Assembly (NCBI RefSeq): GCF_023241715.1
Contig: NZ_JALQCW010000008.1
Coordinates: 186,001-250,000 of the forward strand
Length of the DNA: 64,000 bases
From: Pseudomonas morbosilactucae
GTDB taxonomy: Bacteria; Pseudomonadota; Gammaproteobacteria; Pseudomonadales; Pseudomonadaceae
Direction: 5' to 3'
Both the position numbers and the translations under genes were made by a program. This document shows positions 10,155 to 18,616 of the stretch, one piece after another (position 1 is the stretch's first letter; the number at the start of each line of letters is the position of its first letter). Below the pieces are notes generated by a model. It had not been told where the DNA came from. It saw only the letters and a program-made list of their open reading frames with translations, and ran no database searches.

Positions 10155-10778
10155 TTAGCGCATCAGGTGGGAAAGTTGTTGGTCACGGGGATCGGTGCTG
10201 GCGGCCAGGCCCTCGCGCACCCCGGCCATGTCAGCCGGGTTGCGGTTCTGGCTGAGTTTGCGTTTGCCTTCCAGGCGCTGGATCGGCAATGCGAAACCGA
10301 CGATGGCCTTGAGCATGCCGTCGATGTAGTCGGCGGGGGCATCGCTGACCTGCCAGGGCTGGGCACGCCCGGCTTCGTGGCGGTCGGTCAGGCCGCTGAC
10401 CAACGCCAGCAGCCGCGGAGCATCGCTGAACACCTCGGGGTTGCCGTAGGCATGCACCGCCACGTAATTCCAGGTGGGCACCACTTTGCCGTGCTCCGCC
10501 TTGCTCGGGTAAAAGCCCGGGCTGACGTAGGCCTCCGCACCGGCAAAAATCACCAACGCCTCGGCGCCGCTGGCCAATTCCTGGCACTGCGGGTTGGCCC
10601 GGGCCAGGTGCCCGTAGAGGGTGCCATTCGGGCCCTGTTCAGGGCGCAGCAGCAGGGGCAAGTGGCTGGCTTGCAGGCCCAGCGCGCCATGGGTCACCAG
10701 GGTTGCGAGGCGGGTTTCGCTGATCAGTTGTTGCAACGTGGACAGATCGTCCTCGGCAAAGGCGCGGGGTAGGTACAT
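10155..10778 (-). CDS. PaiB-like FMN-binding negative regulator
   Basis: A 207-residue protein of the FMN_bind_2/PaiB family. The hallmark YVSPGFYPSKAEHGKVVPTW (about residues 85-104) and the C-terminal KRKLSQNR are visible. Family members have a flavin-reductase-like split barrel; in Bacillus, PaiB is described as a negative regulator of sporulation and degradative enzymes, but the biochemical role is not settled. AAGGAT precedes the ATG. It heads a three-gene unit with two GNAT genes and is divergent from the MocR regulator (gap about 100 bp), which is the most likely controller. Confidence 0.88.
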   Translation of the reverse strand: MYLPRAFAEDDLSTLQQLISETRLATLVTHGALGLQASHLPLLLRPEQGPNGTLYGHLARANPQCQELASGAEALVIFAGAEAYVSPGFYPSKAEHGKVVPTWNYVAVHAYGNPEVFSDAPRLLALVSGLTDRHEAGRAQPWQVSDAPADYIDGMLKAIVGFALPIQRLEGKRKLSQNRNPADMAGVREGLAASTDPRDQQLSHLMR

Positions 10779-10881
10779 GGAAAATATCCTTGGCGAATGG
10801 CTGCATCCTAGGCAGGCTAATGGTCTGTTGTAAGAGCCATCTAGGGTCTATTTCATAGGTCCAATCATCCAGGTTCCCGCC

Positions 10882-12432
10882 ATGCACAGCCCATCGCTTC
10901 CGTTGTCTTTCAACCCGGCCGGTATCGAACTCGACCGGCGTCAGGGGCTTAGTCGCCAGCTGTACCAGGCCCTGCGTTTGCGGGTGCTGGACGGGCGCCT
11001 GGCCAGCGGTACGCGGCTGCCGGCCAGCCGCGACCTGGCCGCCGCCCTGGGGATTTCCCGCAATAGCGTGGTGCGGGCCTACGACCAGTTGTACGCCGAA
11101 GGCTTTATCGAAGGCCGCGTCGGTGACGGCACCTATGTGGCCCAATTGCCGGAAACCCGCCTGCCGATCAAAAAACTATCCACAAAAGTATCCACAGGGT
11201 TTTCAACAGGCTTACCCACAGGTTTATCCACAAAATCGACGAATTTACCTGGGGTTACATCCAGTAAAGTTATCCACAGCGGCGCTTTGCAGCGTGTGGA
11301 ACAGCACCAATTGAGCCTGCCGCCCAGTGGTCCGCCACGGGCTTTTCGCGTGGGTATTCCAGCCTTCGACCTGTTCCCGTTCGAGGTCTGGGCCAAGCTG
11401 AACGCGGCTTTCTGGCGCAAACCCGACCTGCGCCAGTTGTGCTACGGCGACTCTGCCGGGGACAGCCGCTTGCGCGGCATGATCGCGGCGTATTTGCGCA
11501 GCTCGCGGGGGCTGCAATGCAGCGCTGAACAAATTGTGATCACCAGTGGCGCGCAGCAGGGCATTAGCCTTTGTGCACAGCTGCTGGTGGAGCCCGGCGA
11601 CGCCGTGGCTGTGGAAAACCCCGGCTACCGCGCGGCCGGTCATGCGTTCGCGATTGCCGGGGCGCAATTGCGTGGCGTGGCGGTGGACCAGGAGGGTATC
11701 GACTGTCAGGCGCTGAACCGCCTGGAGCACTGTCGCCTGGCCTACGTCACGCCGTCCCACCAGTACCCCACCGGGGTCATCATGAGCCTGGCCCGGCGCC
11801 TGGAGCTGCTGGCCTGGGCCGAGCGCACCCAGGGCTGGATCGTCGAGGACGACTACGACGGCGAGTACCGTTACAGCGGTGCGCCCCTGGCGCCGTTGGC
11901 CGCGCTGGATCGCCAGGGGCGGGTGATTTACGTCGGCACCTTCGGCAAGGTGGCGTTCCCGGCCCTGCGCCTGGGTTACCTGGTGCTGCCGCCGGGACTG
12001 GTGCAGGCCTTTGCCCAGCGTCGGGCAGTGGATGTACGGCATTCGGAAGTCAGCACCCAAGTGGTGATGGCCGAATTCATGGCCGCCGGGCATTTTCAGC
12101 GGCACATCCGCCGCATGCGGCGGGCGGCGCTGAGCCGACGCAATACCTTGCTGGCCGGTTGGCCTGTGGATATCCCTGGCGTGGGCGCATTGCCGACGGT
12201 GGCGGCGGGGTTGCACCTGACCATCCCGGTGGCCAGCCTGGCCCGTGAGCAAGCCTTGGTGGCCCAGGCGGCCGAGGTCGACGTGGAAATCAGTGGCCTC
12301 AGCCGCTACTGGTTGCCGGATTCGGAGTTGCCCGTGGATCAGCGAGCGGGGCTGGTGCTGGGTTTTGCCGCCGTGCCCGAAGCCGACATCCAGTCCGCCC
12401 TGGCCCGCCTGCGCAACGCCTGGACCCGGTAG
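10882..12432 (+). CDS. MocR/PdxR-type transcriptional regulator with aminotransferase domain
   Basis: A 516-residue fusion of a GntR winged helix (about 20-95, ASRDLAAALGISRNSVVRAY) with a class-I aminotransferase-like domain (about 150-510). The latter includes TPSHQYPTG, EDDYDGEYRYSG and the PLP-lysine region GTFGKVAFPALRLGY (about 353-367; the usual Ser before Lys is Gly here). MocR proteins bind pyridoxal phosphate and commonly control vitamin B6, GABA or taurine genes next to them; here the divergent paiB-GNAT unit is the likely target. The linker (about 95-125) is unusual: four-residue repeats (LSTK, VSTG, FSTG, LPTG, LSTK) encoded by 12-bp DNA repeats that match DnaA boxes. Confidence 0.88.
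   Translation: MHSPSLPLSFNPAGIELDRRQGLSRQLYQALRLRVLDGRLASGTRLPASRDLAAALGISRNSVVRAYDQLYAEGFIEGRVGDGTYVAQLPETRLPIKKLSTKVSTGFSTGLPTGLSTKSTNLPGVTSSKVIHSGALQRVEQHQLSLPPSGPPRAFRVGIPAFDLFPFEVWAKLNAAFWRKPDLRQLCYGDSAGDSRLRGMIAAYLRSSRGLQCSAEQIVITSGAQQGISLCAQLLVEPGDAVAVENPGYRAAGHAFAIAGAQLRGVAVDQEGIDCQALNRLEHCRLAYVTPSHQYPTGVIMSLARRLELLAWAERTQGWIVEDDYDGEYRYSGAPLAPLAALDRQGRVIYVGTFGKVAFPALRLGYLVLPPGLVQAFAQRRAVDVRHSEVSTQVVMAEFMAAGHFQRHIRRMRRAALSRRNTLLAGWPVDIPGVGALPTVAAGLHLTIPVASLAREQALVAQAAEVDVEISGLSRYWLPDSELPVDQRAGLVLGFAAVPEADIQSALARLRNAWTR
11176..11278 (+). repeat. Array of 12-bp direct repeats resembling DnaA boxes, inside the MocR gene
   Basis: Nine-base sequences close to the DnaA-box consensus TTATCCACA start at 11176 (CTATCCACA), 11188 (GTATCCACA), 11200 (TTTTCAACA), 11212 (TTACCCACA) and 11224 (TTATCCACA). 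Spacing is exactly 12 bp and all have the same orientation. A sixth perfect box lies at 11270-11278. Two are perfect, three have one mismatch and one has two. They sit in the coding region of the inter-domain linker. Confidence 0.8.
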
Positions 12433-12478
12433 ACGCTGGCTTGCCGGCGATAAGGCCCGTGGGTTTGCGGCGGGCTCA

Positions 12479-12499
12479 GGGCCGCTCTTGCAGCGGCCC
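12479..12499. terminator. Hairpin between convergent genes
   Basis: An 8-bp stem GGGCCGCT/AGCGGCCC with a 5-nt loop lies in the 84-bp space between the MocR gene and the convergent PotF-like gene. No T-run; termination role presumed from position. Confidence 0.45.
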
Positions 12500-12516
12500 A
12501 CCAACCAATGGGGCGA

Positions 12517-13617
12517 TCAGGTTCCGGATTTGATTTTGGTCCAGGCTCGGGTCCGCGCGCGTTCGGCGTCGCGGGGCAGGGGTTGCAGGGTGTAGAGGGT
12601 GCCCATCGCCGCTTCGGTGGGGTACAGGTTGGGGTTATTGCGGATCGCCGGGTCGACCAGCTCGGTGGCGTCCTTGTTCGGGTTCGGGTAGCCGACAAAG
12701 TCGCTGACCGGGGCAATCACCTGGGGTTGCAGCAGGTAATTGATGAAGGTGTAGGCATCTTCCGGGTTCTTCGCGCCTTTGGGGATCGCCAGCATGTCGA
12801 ACCAGATCGGCGCGCCTTCCTTGGGCAGGCGCATGTCCACGGTCACGCCGTTCTTGGCTTCCTTGGCGCGGTTGGCGGCCTGGGAGAAGCTCCCCGAGTA
12901 ACCCACCGCCACGCAGATGTCGCCATTGGCGATGTCTGCCATGTACTTGGAGGAGTGGAAGTAGGTGATGTACGGCCGGACTTTCATCAACAGCGCTTCA
13001 GCCTTGGCGTAGTCCGCCGGCTTTTTGCTGTTGGGGTCCAGGCCCAGGTGCTGCAAGGCCAGGGGCAGGATTTCTGACGGCGAGTCGAGCAGGGCCACGC
13101 CGCACTGCTTGAGCTTGCTGATGTTCTCTTCCTTGAAAATCAGGTCCCAGCTGTCCACCGGTGCCTTGTCGCCGAGGGCGGCCTTGACCTTGTCCGGGTT
13201 GAAGCCGATCAGGATGGTCCCGTACATGTAGGGCACGGCGAACTTGTTGCCCGGGTCGTTGGCCTCGATCAGCTTCATCAGCTTGGGATCGAGGTGGTTC
13301 CAGTTGGGCAGCTTGCTGCGGTCCAGGGGCTGGAACACCCCGGCCTCGATCTGCTTGGCCAGGAATACGTTGGACGGCACCACCACGTCGTAGCCGGAGT
13401 TACCGGTCAGCAGCTTGGCTTCCAGGGCTTCGTTGGTGTCGAAGATGTCGTACACCAGCTTGGTCTGGGTGTTCTGGGCCTTGAAGTCGTCCAGGGCCTT
13501 GGGGGTGATGTAGTCGAACCAGTTGTAGACCCGCAGGGTGCGTTCTTCAGCGTGCGCGGCGCCACCGACAAAGGTGGCGCAGAGGGCTGGGACGATCAGG
13601 CGTTGGAATCGTTTCAT
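12517..13617 (-). CDS. Polyamine ABC transporter periplasmic binding protein (PotF/SpuD-like)
   Basis: A 366-residue PotD/PotF-family binding protein with a signal peptide (about 1-23, GGAAHA-EE), the opening segment LRVYNWFDYITPKALDDF, and the interior signatures GYDVVVPSN and VAVGYSGSF. The family binds putrescine, spermidine or related polyamines in the periplasm. It lies 12 bp downstream of an acetylpolyamine amidohydrolase gene, as I recall for PA1410/PA1409 in P. aeruginosa, so acetylated polyamines are a plausible ligand. No permease or ATPase gene is adjacent. GAGGGA precedes the ATG. Confidence 0.87.
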   Translation of the reverse strand: MKRFQRLIVPALCATFVGGAAHAEERTLRVYNWFDYITPKALDDFKAQNTQTKLVYDIFDTNEALEAKLLTGNSGYDVVVPSNVFLAKQIEAGVFQPLDRSKLPNWNHLDPKLMKLIEANDPGNKFAVPYMYGTILIGFNPDKVKAALGDKAPVDSWDLIFKEENISKLKQCGVALLDSPSEILPLALQHLGLDPNSKKPADYAKAEALLMKVRPYITYFHSSKYMADIANGDICVAVGYSGSFSQAANRAKEAKNGVTVDMRLPKEGAPIWFDMLAIPKGAKNPEDAYTFINYLLQPQVIAPVSDFVGYPNPNKDATELVDPAIRNNPNLYPTEAAMGTLYTLQPLPRDAERARTRAWTKIKSGT

Positions 13618-13629
13618 GCTGCTATTCCC

Positions 13630-14661
13630 TCATTGGGCGCGTTGAAAACCTTCGAGAACGTTCACGGCGTTGATGCCGATTTCTTCTACCGCGTAACCGC
13701 CTTCCATAACGAACAGCGTCGGCTTGCCGAGGGCCGCGATGCGTTCGCCCATGGCCAGGTAGTCCGGGCTGTCGAGCTTGAACTGGGAGATCGGATCGTC
13801 CTTGAAGGTGTCCACACCCAGGGACACGACAATGATGTCGGCGCCGTAGCGGGCGATCTCTGCGCAAGCCTCTTCCAGGGCTGCGCTCCATACATCCCAG
13901 CCGCTGCCGGCGGCCAGAGGGTAGTTGAAGTTGAAACCTTCGCCCGGGCCTTCGCCGAGCTCGTCCGCGTAGCCGAGGAAGAACGGGAACTCCGCTTCCG
14001 GGTGGCCGTGTATCGAGGTGAACAGCACGTCGCTGCGCTCATAGAAAATCGACTGGGTGCCATTGCCGTGGTGGTAGTCGACGTCAAGGATCGCGACCTT
14101 ACCGTGGCCTTGGTCGAGAAAGGCCTGGGCGGCGATGGCGGCGTTGTTCAGGTAACAGTAGCCGCCCATCAAGTCGCTGGCGGCGTGGTGTCCCGGTGGT
14201 CGGCACAGGGCAAACGCGCTGTGGGCGCCGGCCTGGATCGCGGCCTGGGCGGTGAGCGCTACTTGCGCCGCGCTGTAGGCCGCTTGCCAGGTGCCGGCGG
14301 TGATCGGTGCGCCGCCGTCGAAACTGTAATAGCCCAGTTGCCCGTGCAGGTTGCTGGGGAGTACCCGGCGCAACGTGCGGGCCGGCCAGGTGAAGGGCAG
14401 CAGGTCGCCGTCGATGCCTTGGGCGGCCCAGCGGTCCCAGGCGCCCTTGAAGAAGTCCAGGTAAGCGCGGCTGTGGATACGCTCGATGGGACCCAGGCCG
14501 AAGTCCTTGGGCGCCTCCACCGGGCCCAGTTGGCGGGCTTGCACGCGGCTCAACACATGGTCGGCGCGGGAGGGCATTTCAAAGCAGGGCATGAGCTGGC
14601 CGTCGATCAATTCGCAGCGGCCATGGTGCAGGTGGTGATCGTCCGAGTAGATCGTCAGCAT
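13630..14661 (-). CDS. aphA: Acetylpolyamine amidohydrolase (histone deacetylase family)
   Basis: A 343-residue class II-like deacetylase. The catalytic features are visible: RPPGHHA (tandem histidines, about 155-161) and VDYHHGNGT (zinc Asp/His, about 195-203); the late GVDTFKDDP carries the second zinc aspartate. Pseudomonas enzymes of this size (AphA/AphB) deacetylate acetylputrescine and acetylcadaverine, allowing growth on acetylpolyamines. The neighbouring PotF-like binding protein supports that role. GGAGAA precedes ATG 14661. Related amidohydrolases in the same family act on other acyl amides, so the exact substrate is inferred. Confidence 0.85.
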   Translation of the reverse strand: MLTIYSDDHHLHHGRCELIDGQLMPCFEMPSRADHVLSRVQARQLGPVEAPKDFGLGPIERIHSRAYLDFFKGAWDRWAAQGIDGDLLPFTWPARTLRRVLPSNLHGQLGYYSFDGGAPITAGTWQAAYSAAQVALTAQAAIQAGAHSAFALCRPPGHHAASDLMGGYCYLNNAAIAAQAFLDQGHGKVAILDVDYHHGNGTQSIFYERSDVLFTSIHGHPEAEFPFFLGYADELGEGPGEGFNFNYPLAAGSGWDVWSAALEEACAEIARYGADIIVVSLGVDTFKDDPISQFKLDSPDYLAMGERIAALGKPTLFVMEGGYAVEEIGINAVNVLEGFQRAQ

Positions 14662-14794
14662 TTCTTGTTCTCCGCAGGCTGATTCGGTGGGTCACAGTCT
14701 TGCGGGGCGCGGGGTTTCGGAGAACGGCAGGAAAGGCCAAAAGGGGATCGATATGGCCAAAGTGTTTGACCGAAATTCGCCCCCTAAAGAGGCG

Positions 14795-14817
14795 TGGCGC
14801 CCCATTGCGGGGCGCCA
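14795..14817 (-). terminator. Hairpin after the ankyrin-protein gene
   Basis: A strong stem TGGCGCCCC/GGGGCGCCA with a 5-nt loop sits 7 bp downstream of the stop codon of the minus-strand ankyrin gene. It is followed on that strand by CACGCCTCTTT, only a weak T-tract. The remaining spacer up to aphA (14662-14794) shows no gene. Confidence 0.6.
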
Positions 14818-14823
14818 GCGGTG

Positions 14824-16737
14824 TCAGCTCGCGGCGGGCTGGGGAGCCAGGCGTTGCAGGACCTGGAGCATGTCGTCGCGTTTTTTCCGGGCGATGATCT
14901 CCAGCAGCAGGGCCCGGCCCTTCTTCTCGCAGTGCTGGCCAACATTCGGATCGGCGCCCTTTTCCAGGAGCAGGGTGAACATGTCCAGGGTTTCCTGCCG
15001 GCTGACGATGGGGGCGCCCTGATCCGGGGAAATCTTGTCGGCGACGAACATCAGCAGGCTCTGACCCAAGGGCTCGTTATAGCAGGTGCCACGGCCATAG
15101 CTCAGGTTGAGGTCGGCCCCAGCCTCGATCAGGAGCCTCATGGCAGCGTAGTTGTTGCCCCAGAACGCCCGGTACAGCGCGGTTTCACCGTCATTCAGGG
15201 TGCGCAGGTCGAGCTTCTGCGGGTGCTGCAGCAGCCAGGTGAAGCCTTCGAGATTGCGCTGTTGTTCGGCCAGAATCATCAGCGGCGTCATGCCTTGGCT
15301 GTCTTGCTCGTCGATGGCCACGCCAGCGTCCAGCAGGAACTTCAGGCGCACGCCTTGGCGAAGGTCAGGGCTGTCTCGCAGGTCGCGGCGCATGGCCAAT
15401 ATGGCCAGGGTGCTGTAGTTGTAATGGCCGCGGGTCTGGGCGCCGTTGTCCAGCAGCAGTTGGGCGATCGCCAGGTGCGGGGCCTCCAGCGCGTGCAACA
15501 GGGCGCTGCGCCCATCGAAGGCCATGACCTCGCCACTCACGCCACTGGCCAGCAAGCGCCGCACTTCGCTTTCGTCACCGGCATCCACCGCTGCCACCAG
15601 CGGCCAGAAGCCCTGGCACGCCTGCGGGTTGGCGGCGCTCAGGCCCAGGCGCTGGAGCACCCTGGGCGGAATGCTCATCTGGCGTTTCAGGCGCAGGCCG
15701 CAGTACACCCGGTAACCCTCGATGGCCCGGCCCTGGTGGAGTTTATCCTGTGGTCGTTGCTCGAACTGGGCCCAGTCCAGGTCCGCCAGGTTGAGGTACG
15801 TCGGCATGCGCCCGGGGTCGCGGCGCAGCACTTCCGCCAGCCAGGGACGGGCGGTTTTCAGTTGGCCGGCTTCGGTGGTCCAGTAGGCAATGTCGTTGAG
15901 CAGCCCGGGGTACTCGCTGCGGTCCGGGGCGAGGGTGCGGTAGTCATGCACGGCGAAGAAGTCCTCGACCTGGAGGATGCCCGGCCCTTTGTCCTTGGCC
16001 TTGCGCAATTGCTCGTGCAGTGCACGGAACTGTTTCCAGGTGGCCTCTTCCGCGGCCGGTGCCGAGTATGCATTGAAGGTGATCGGGCCTTTGCCACTGG
16101 TGAAGGGCCGGAACCATTGAGGAAAGTGCTGCAAGGCCAGCAGCCACTGTTGCTCGATCTCGGCGTTGACGGGCTGCAGCGGGGTGAAGCTCAAGTCCGT
16201 CATGTCCCGGCGATGACTGATGGCCAGCAGCGGGTGTTGCGGGTCGCGCTGGTCAATCAGCAGATAACGCTGGTTGAGTTGCCATTCCGAAGGGCTTCGG
16301 CAGTCGAAGCTCAGGGGCGTCAGGCTGATCCCATCCACCAGTTCATTAGTGGGCGGCCAGTTATCCGAGACCTGGATCGACTCGCCCGGTGACACGCAGG
16401 CGCGCAACTCCTCGGGGCTGAACAGCGGTATCGGCGCTGATTTGTAGATCCGCTGCTGGTACCCACGGTCCTGGTAGGCGTTGAGGTAGAACAGCCCGCG
16501 GTACTGGCTGAGCACGATCCGCGCCGCCGGCTGTGCCAGGCCGGGCAGGGGGAACGGCTTGATCTGCAGGGTGGCGGTTTCCGGCTCGTCCATGACGAAG
16601 TCGCTGGACATGTCCCACCACTTCATCTTGGCCAAGTCGAAGGCCTGGGCGGCGGGTACGACGGCGAGCATCAGCAGTGCCAGGCCGATTCGGCGCAAGC
16701 GCGTGGGGCTGGCGATGGCGCCTGTGGAGAGGTTCAA
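14824..16737 (-). CDS. Secreted ankyrin-repeat protein of unknown role
   Basis: A 637-residue protein. It has a signal peptide (about 10-33, ending PAAQA-FD), a central helical region of about 340 residues without recognised motifs (one stretch near 280-320 resembles a TPR pair), and ankyrin repeats from about 385 to the end. These include FDGRSALLHALEAPHLAIAQ, DSQGMTPLMILAE, DGETALYRAFWGNNYAAMRL and ETLDMFTLLLEKGADPNVG. Ankyrin repeats mediate protein binding; in the periplasm they can serve as immunity or scaffold proteins, but nothing here tells which. The start codon is TTG, chosen because AAGGGA lies 7 nt upstream and the signal peptide follows. Probably monocistronic. Confidence 0.75.
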   Translation of the reverse strand: MNLSTGAIASPTRLRRIGLALLMLAVVPAAQAFDLAKMKWWDMSSDFVMDEPETATLQIKPFPLPGLAQPAARIVLSQYRGLFYLNAYQDRGYQQRIYKSAPIPLFSPEELRACVSPGESIQVSDNWPPTNELVDGISLTPLSFDCRSPSEWQLNQRYLLIDQRDPQHPLLAISHRRDMTDLSFTPLQPVNAEIEQQWLLALQHFPQWFRPFTSGKGPITFNAYSAPAAEEATWKQFRALHEQLRKAKDKGPGILQVEDFFAVHDYRTLAPDRSEYPGLLNDIAYWTTEAGQLKTARPWLAEVLRRDPGRMPTYLNLADLDWAQFEQRPQDKLHQGRAIEGYRVYCGLRLKRQMSIPPRVLQRLGLSAANPQACQGFWPLVAAVDAGDESEVRRLLASGVSGEVMAFDGRSALLHALEAPHLAIAQLLLDNGAQTRGHYNYSTLAILAMRRDLRDSPDLRQGVRLKFLLDAGVAIDEQDSQGMTPLMILAEQQRNLEGFTWLLQHPQKLDLRTLNDGETALYRAFWGNNYAAMRLLIEAGADLNLSYGRGTCYNEPLGQSLLMFVADKISPDQGAPIVSRQETLDMFTLLLEKGADPNVGQHCEKKGRALLLEIIARKKRDDMLQVLQRLAPQPAAS

Positions 16738-16807
16738 GATTGCAGTCCCTTGCCGGTAGAAAGGTCGGCAATGTAATGCAATCGGGCGCTTTATGCCGGG
16801 GTTTGTG

Positions 16808-17800
16808 TCAGGGCCGGAACTGGCTGGGCGCCACGCCGCTCCAGCGGATAAAGGCGTGGCGGAAGCTCGCGGTTTCGCTGAAACCCAGGGCCTCGGCGAT
16901 CCGGTAGATCGGCATCTGGTCTTCGCAGAGCATCTGTTTGGCCTGCTCGAAACGCAGCTCGTCGAGCAGTTCCTGATAGCTGCAGCCCAGGTCCTTGAGA
17001 TGCCGGCGCAGGGTGCGGGCCGAACAGTTCATCTGTTCCGCCAGCCCCTCAAGCCCTGGTGCGGCGTCCAGCTGCGCGGCCAGCAGTTGGCGGATGCGCC
17101 CGAGCCAGGCCTGGCGCCCGGTGAACTCGGTGTTCTGCTTGCGGCAGCGCTCGGCCATGGCCTGGTGGGTAATGGCGTCGGCCAGGGGCAGGGGCTGGTC
17201 GAGCCAGCGCGGGTCGAAGGCAAAGGCGTTGCTGCTGGCGTTAAACTGCAACGGGCAGTCGAAGCGTTCGCCGTAGCGTTGTTGGTAGTCCGGGGCGGGG
17301 TACTCGAAGCGGGCGCCCAGCAGCGGCAGCGGATGGCCCAGCAGGTCATCGCAGATGACCTTCAATGAGGCCAGGCAGAACTCGGTATTGAAGGCGGCCA
17401 GGGCCGGGCACTCGCGATAATCGGCGGCGGTGAGCCAGATACGCGGCCCGTCGCTTTCCAGGCTGAGCTCGAAAAGTGTTCCCATCAGCGCCGGATAACG
17501 CAGCGCCAGGCGCAAAGCGTCACCTAAGGTGGCACTGGTCAGCAGGGCGTAGCCGAGCATGCCGTAGGACGAAACGTGCATGCGCCGGCCCAGTTCCAGG
17601 CCGATGTCCCGTTGCAGGGCAACCGCGTTGGCACACACCAGCATTTCCTGGCTGGTGGTGATGCGGGTGTCGGCGCGGCTCAGGTCTGCGGCGTTGATAC
17701 CGCTGCCGGCCAGCAACGCTTCACTGGGTAGGCCCTGGTCCTTGAAGGTGTTGAGCACCAGGGAAACGGCATTGAGGGTGGTGAGGTGCGAGTGCAGCAT
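16808..17800 (-). CDS. AraC-family transcriptional regulator
   Basis: A 330-residue regulator with an N-terminal Arabinose_bd-type effector domain (about 20-205) and a C-terminal AraC double helix-turn-helix (about 230-328; RTLRRHLKDLGCSYQELLDE and YRIAEALGFSETASFRHAF). Proteins of this architecture in Pseudomonas (OruR-like and many others) activate nearby catabolic genes. Its divergent neighbour encodes a small secreted protein across a 198-bp spacer and is a possible target; the effector is unknown. The start ATG 17800 has a modest GGAA site. Confidence 0.85.
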   Translation of the reverse strand: MLHSHLTTLNAVSLVLNTFKDQGLPSEALLAGSGINAADLSRADTRITTSQEMLVCANAVALQRDIGLELGRRMHVSSYGMLGYALLTSATLGDALRLALRYPALMGTLFELSLESDGPRIWLTAADYRECPALAAFNTEFCLASLKVICDDLLGHPLPLLGARFEYPAPDYQQRYGERFDCPLQFNASSNAFAFDPRWLDQPLPLADAITHQAMAERCRKQNTEFTGRQAWLGRIRQLLAAQLDAAPGLEGLAEQMNCSARTLRRHLKDLGCSYQELLDELRFEQAKQMLCEDQMPIYRIAEALGFSETASFRHAFIRWSGVAPSQFRP

Positions 17801-17998
17801 GCGCAGATTCCAGCCTGGGTAAGGCCGGTAAGCGGAGCAAGTTGCATGCCGCCCGCGATCAGACCTGCGGTTCGCCGGCCAGCGGCATGCCGCATTCCGG
17901 GCGCTGTGTGGCTAGTGACTTGGCGCTTTGATTGGTGCAACCTGCCTGCCATTCACCGCCTGAGGTGGTGGTGTAGCAACCCCGATAAAGGACTATGT

Positions 17999-18544
17999 AT
18001 GACCCTCACTCCTGCGCGTTCCCTGCTTCTGGTGTCCGGCTTGCTCCTGAGTTCGCTGTGCCTGGCCGAGGCTGAGCCAAGCAGCGAAAGCACCATCAAG
18101 GATTCTGCCAAGTCAGCCGTCTCGTCAGCCATTTCGGCAGGCAAGAACCTCTTGGGCGGCGTCAGCGAAGGCGTGCTCGATGGTCGCCAATCGGCGCAAG
18201 GCGTCGACGGTGCCTCGATCATTTCCTCCCGTGAGCAAATGAAAGGCCGCGTCGACGTCCAGGTATTGAAGACCGAAGCCGCCGGCGACAGCTTCAACGT
18301 TACCCTGGGTTTCAAGAACAGCAGCGACAGCCAGTTGCGGCTGATCAACCTCAAGCAGGCCGGCGCCCTGCTGGCGATCGACCAGGACGGTTACGCCAAC
18401 AACCTGACGGTCAGCCTCGACAACCCGGACGAAGTCACCATCCCGGCCAAGGCGGCAGTGCGGCAGAAGTTCGTGTTTGAAGGGCCGATCGAGAGCTCGA
18501 GTTCGGTGCGGGTCTGGGGCCAGGATTACTCGGTCAAAAAGTAA
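17999..18544 (+). CDS. Secreted protein of unknown function
   Basis: A 181-residue protein with a clear signal peptide (about 1-23, LLLSSLCLAEA). A serine/alanine-rich helix (about 28-65) follows, then a beta-rich domain of about 110 residues that looks like an immunoglobulin-type fold (LGFKNSSDSQLRLINLKQ; IPAKAAVRQKFVFEG). I recognise no named family. The start ATG 17999 is preceded by AAAGGA; an ATG at 17995 is out of frame. It is divergent from the AraC gene and convergent with the asparaginase gene. Confidence 0.7.
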   Translation: MTLTPARSLLLVSGLLLSSLCLAEAEPSSESTIKDSAKSAVSSAISAGKNLLGGVSEGVLDGRQSAQGVDGASIISSREQMKGRVDVQVLKTEAAGDSFNVTLGFKNSSDSQLRLINLKQAGALLAIDQDGYANNLTVSLDNPDEVTIPAKAAVRQKFVFEGPIESSSSVRVWGQDYSVKK

Positions 18545-18616
18545 CCGGACAGCCACCCTCTGCTCGTCGTCGAGCCGGCGGCTACCGCAGCAGCTACCGG
18601 CTCCCGAGCGCGAGCT

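Noticed and set aside
14794-16392. Plus-strand reading frame of 532 codons
   Set aside because: Antisense to the ankyrin-protein gene, without credible domains.
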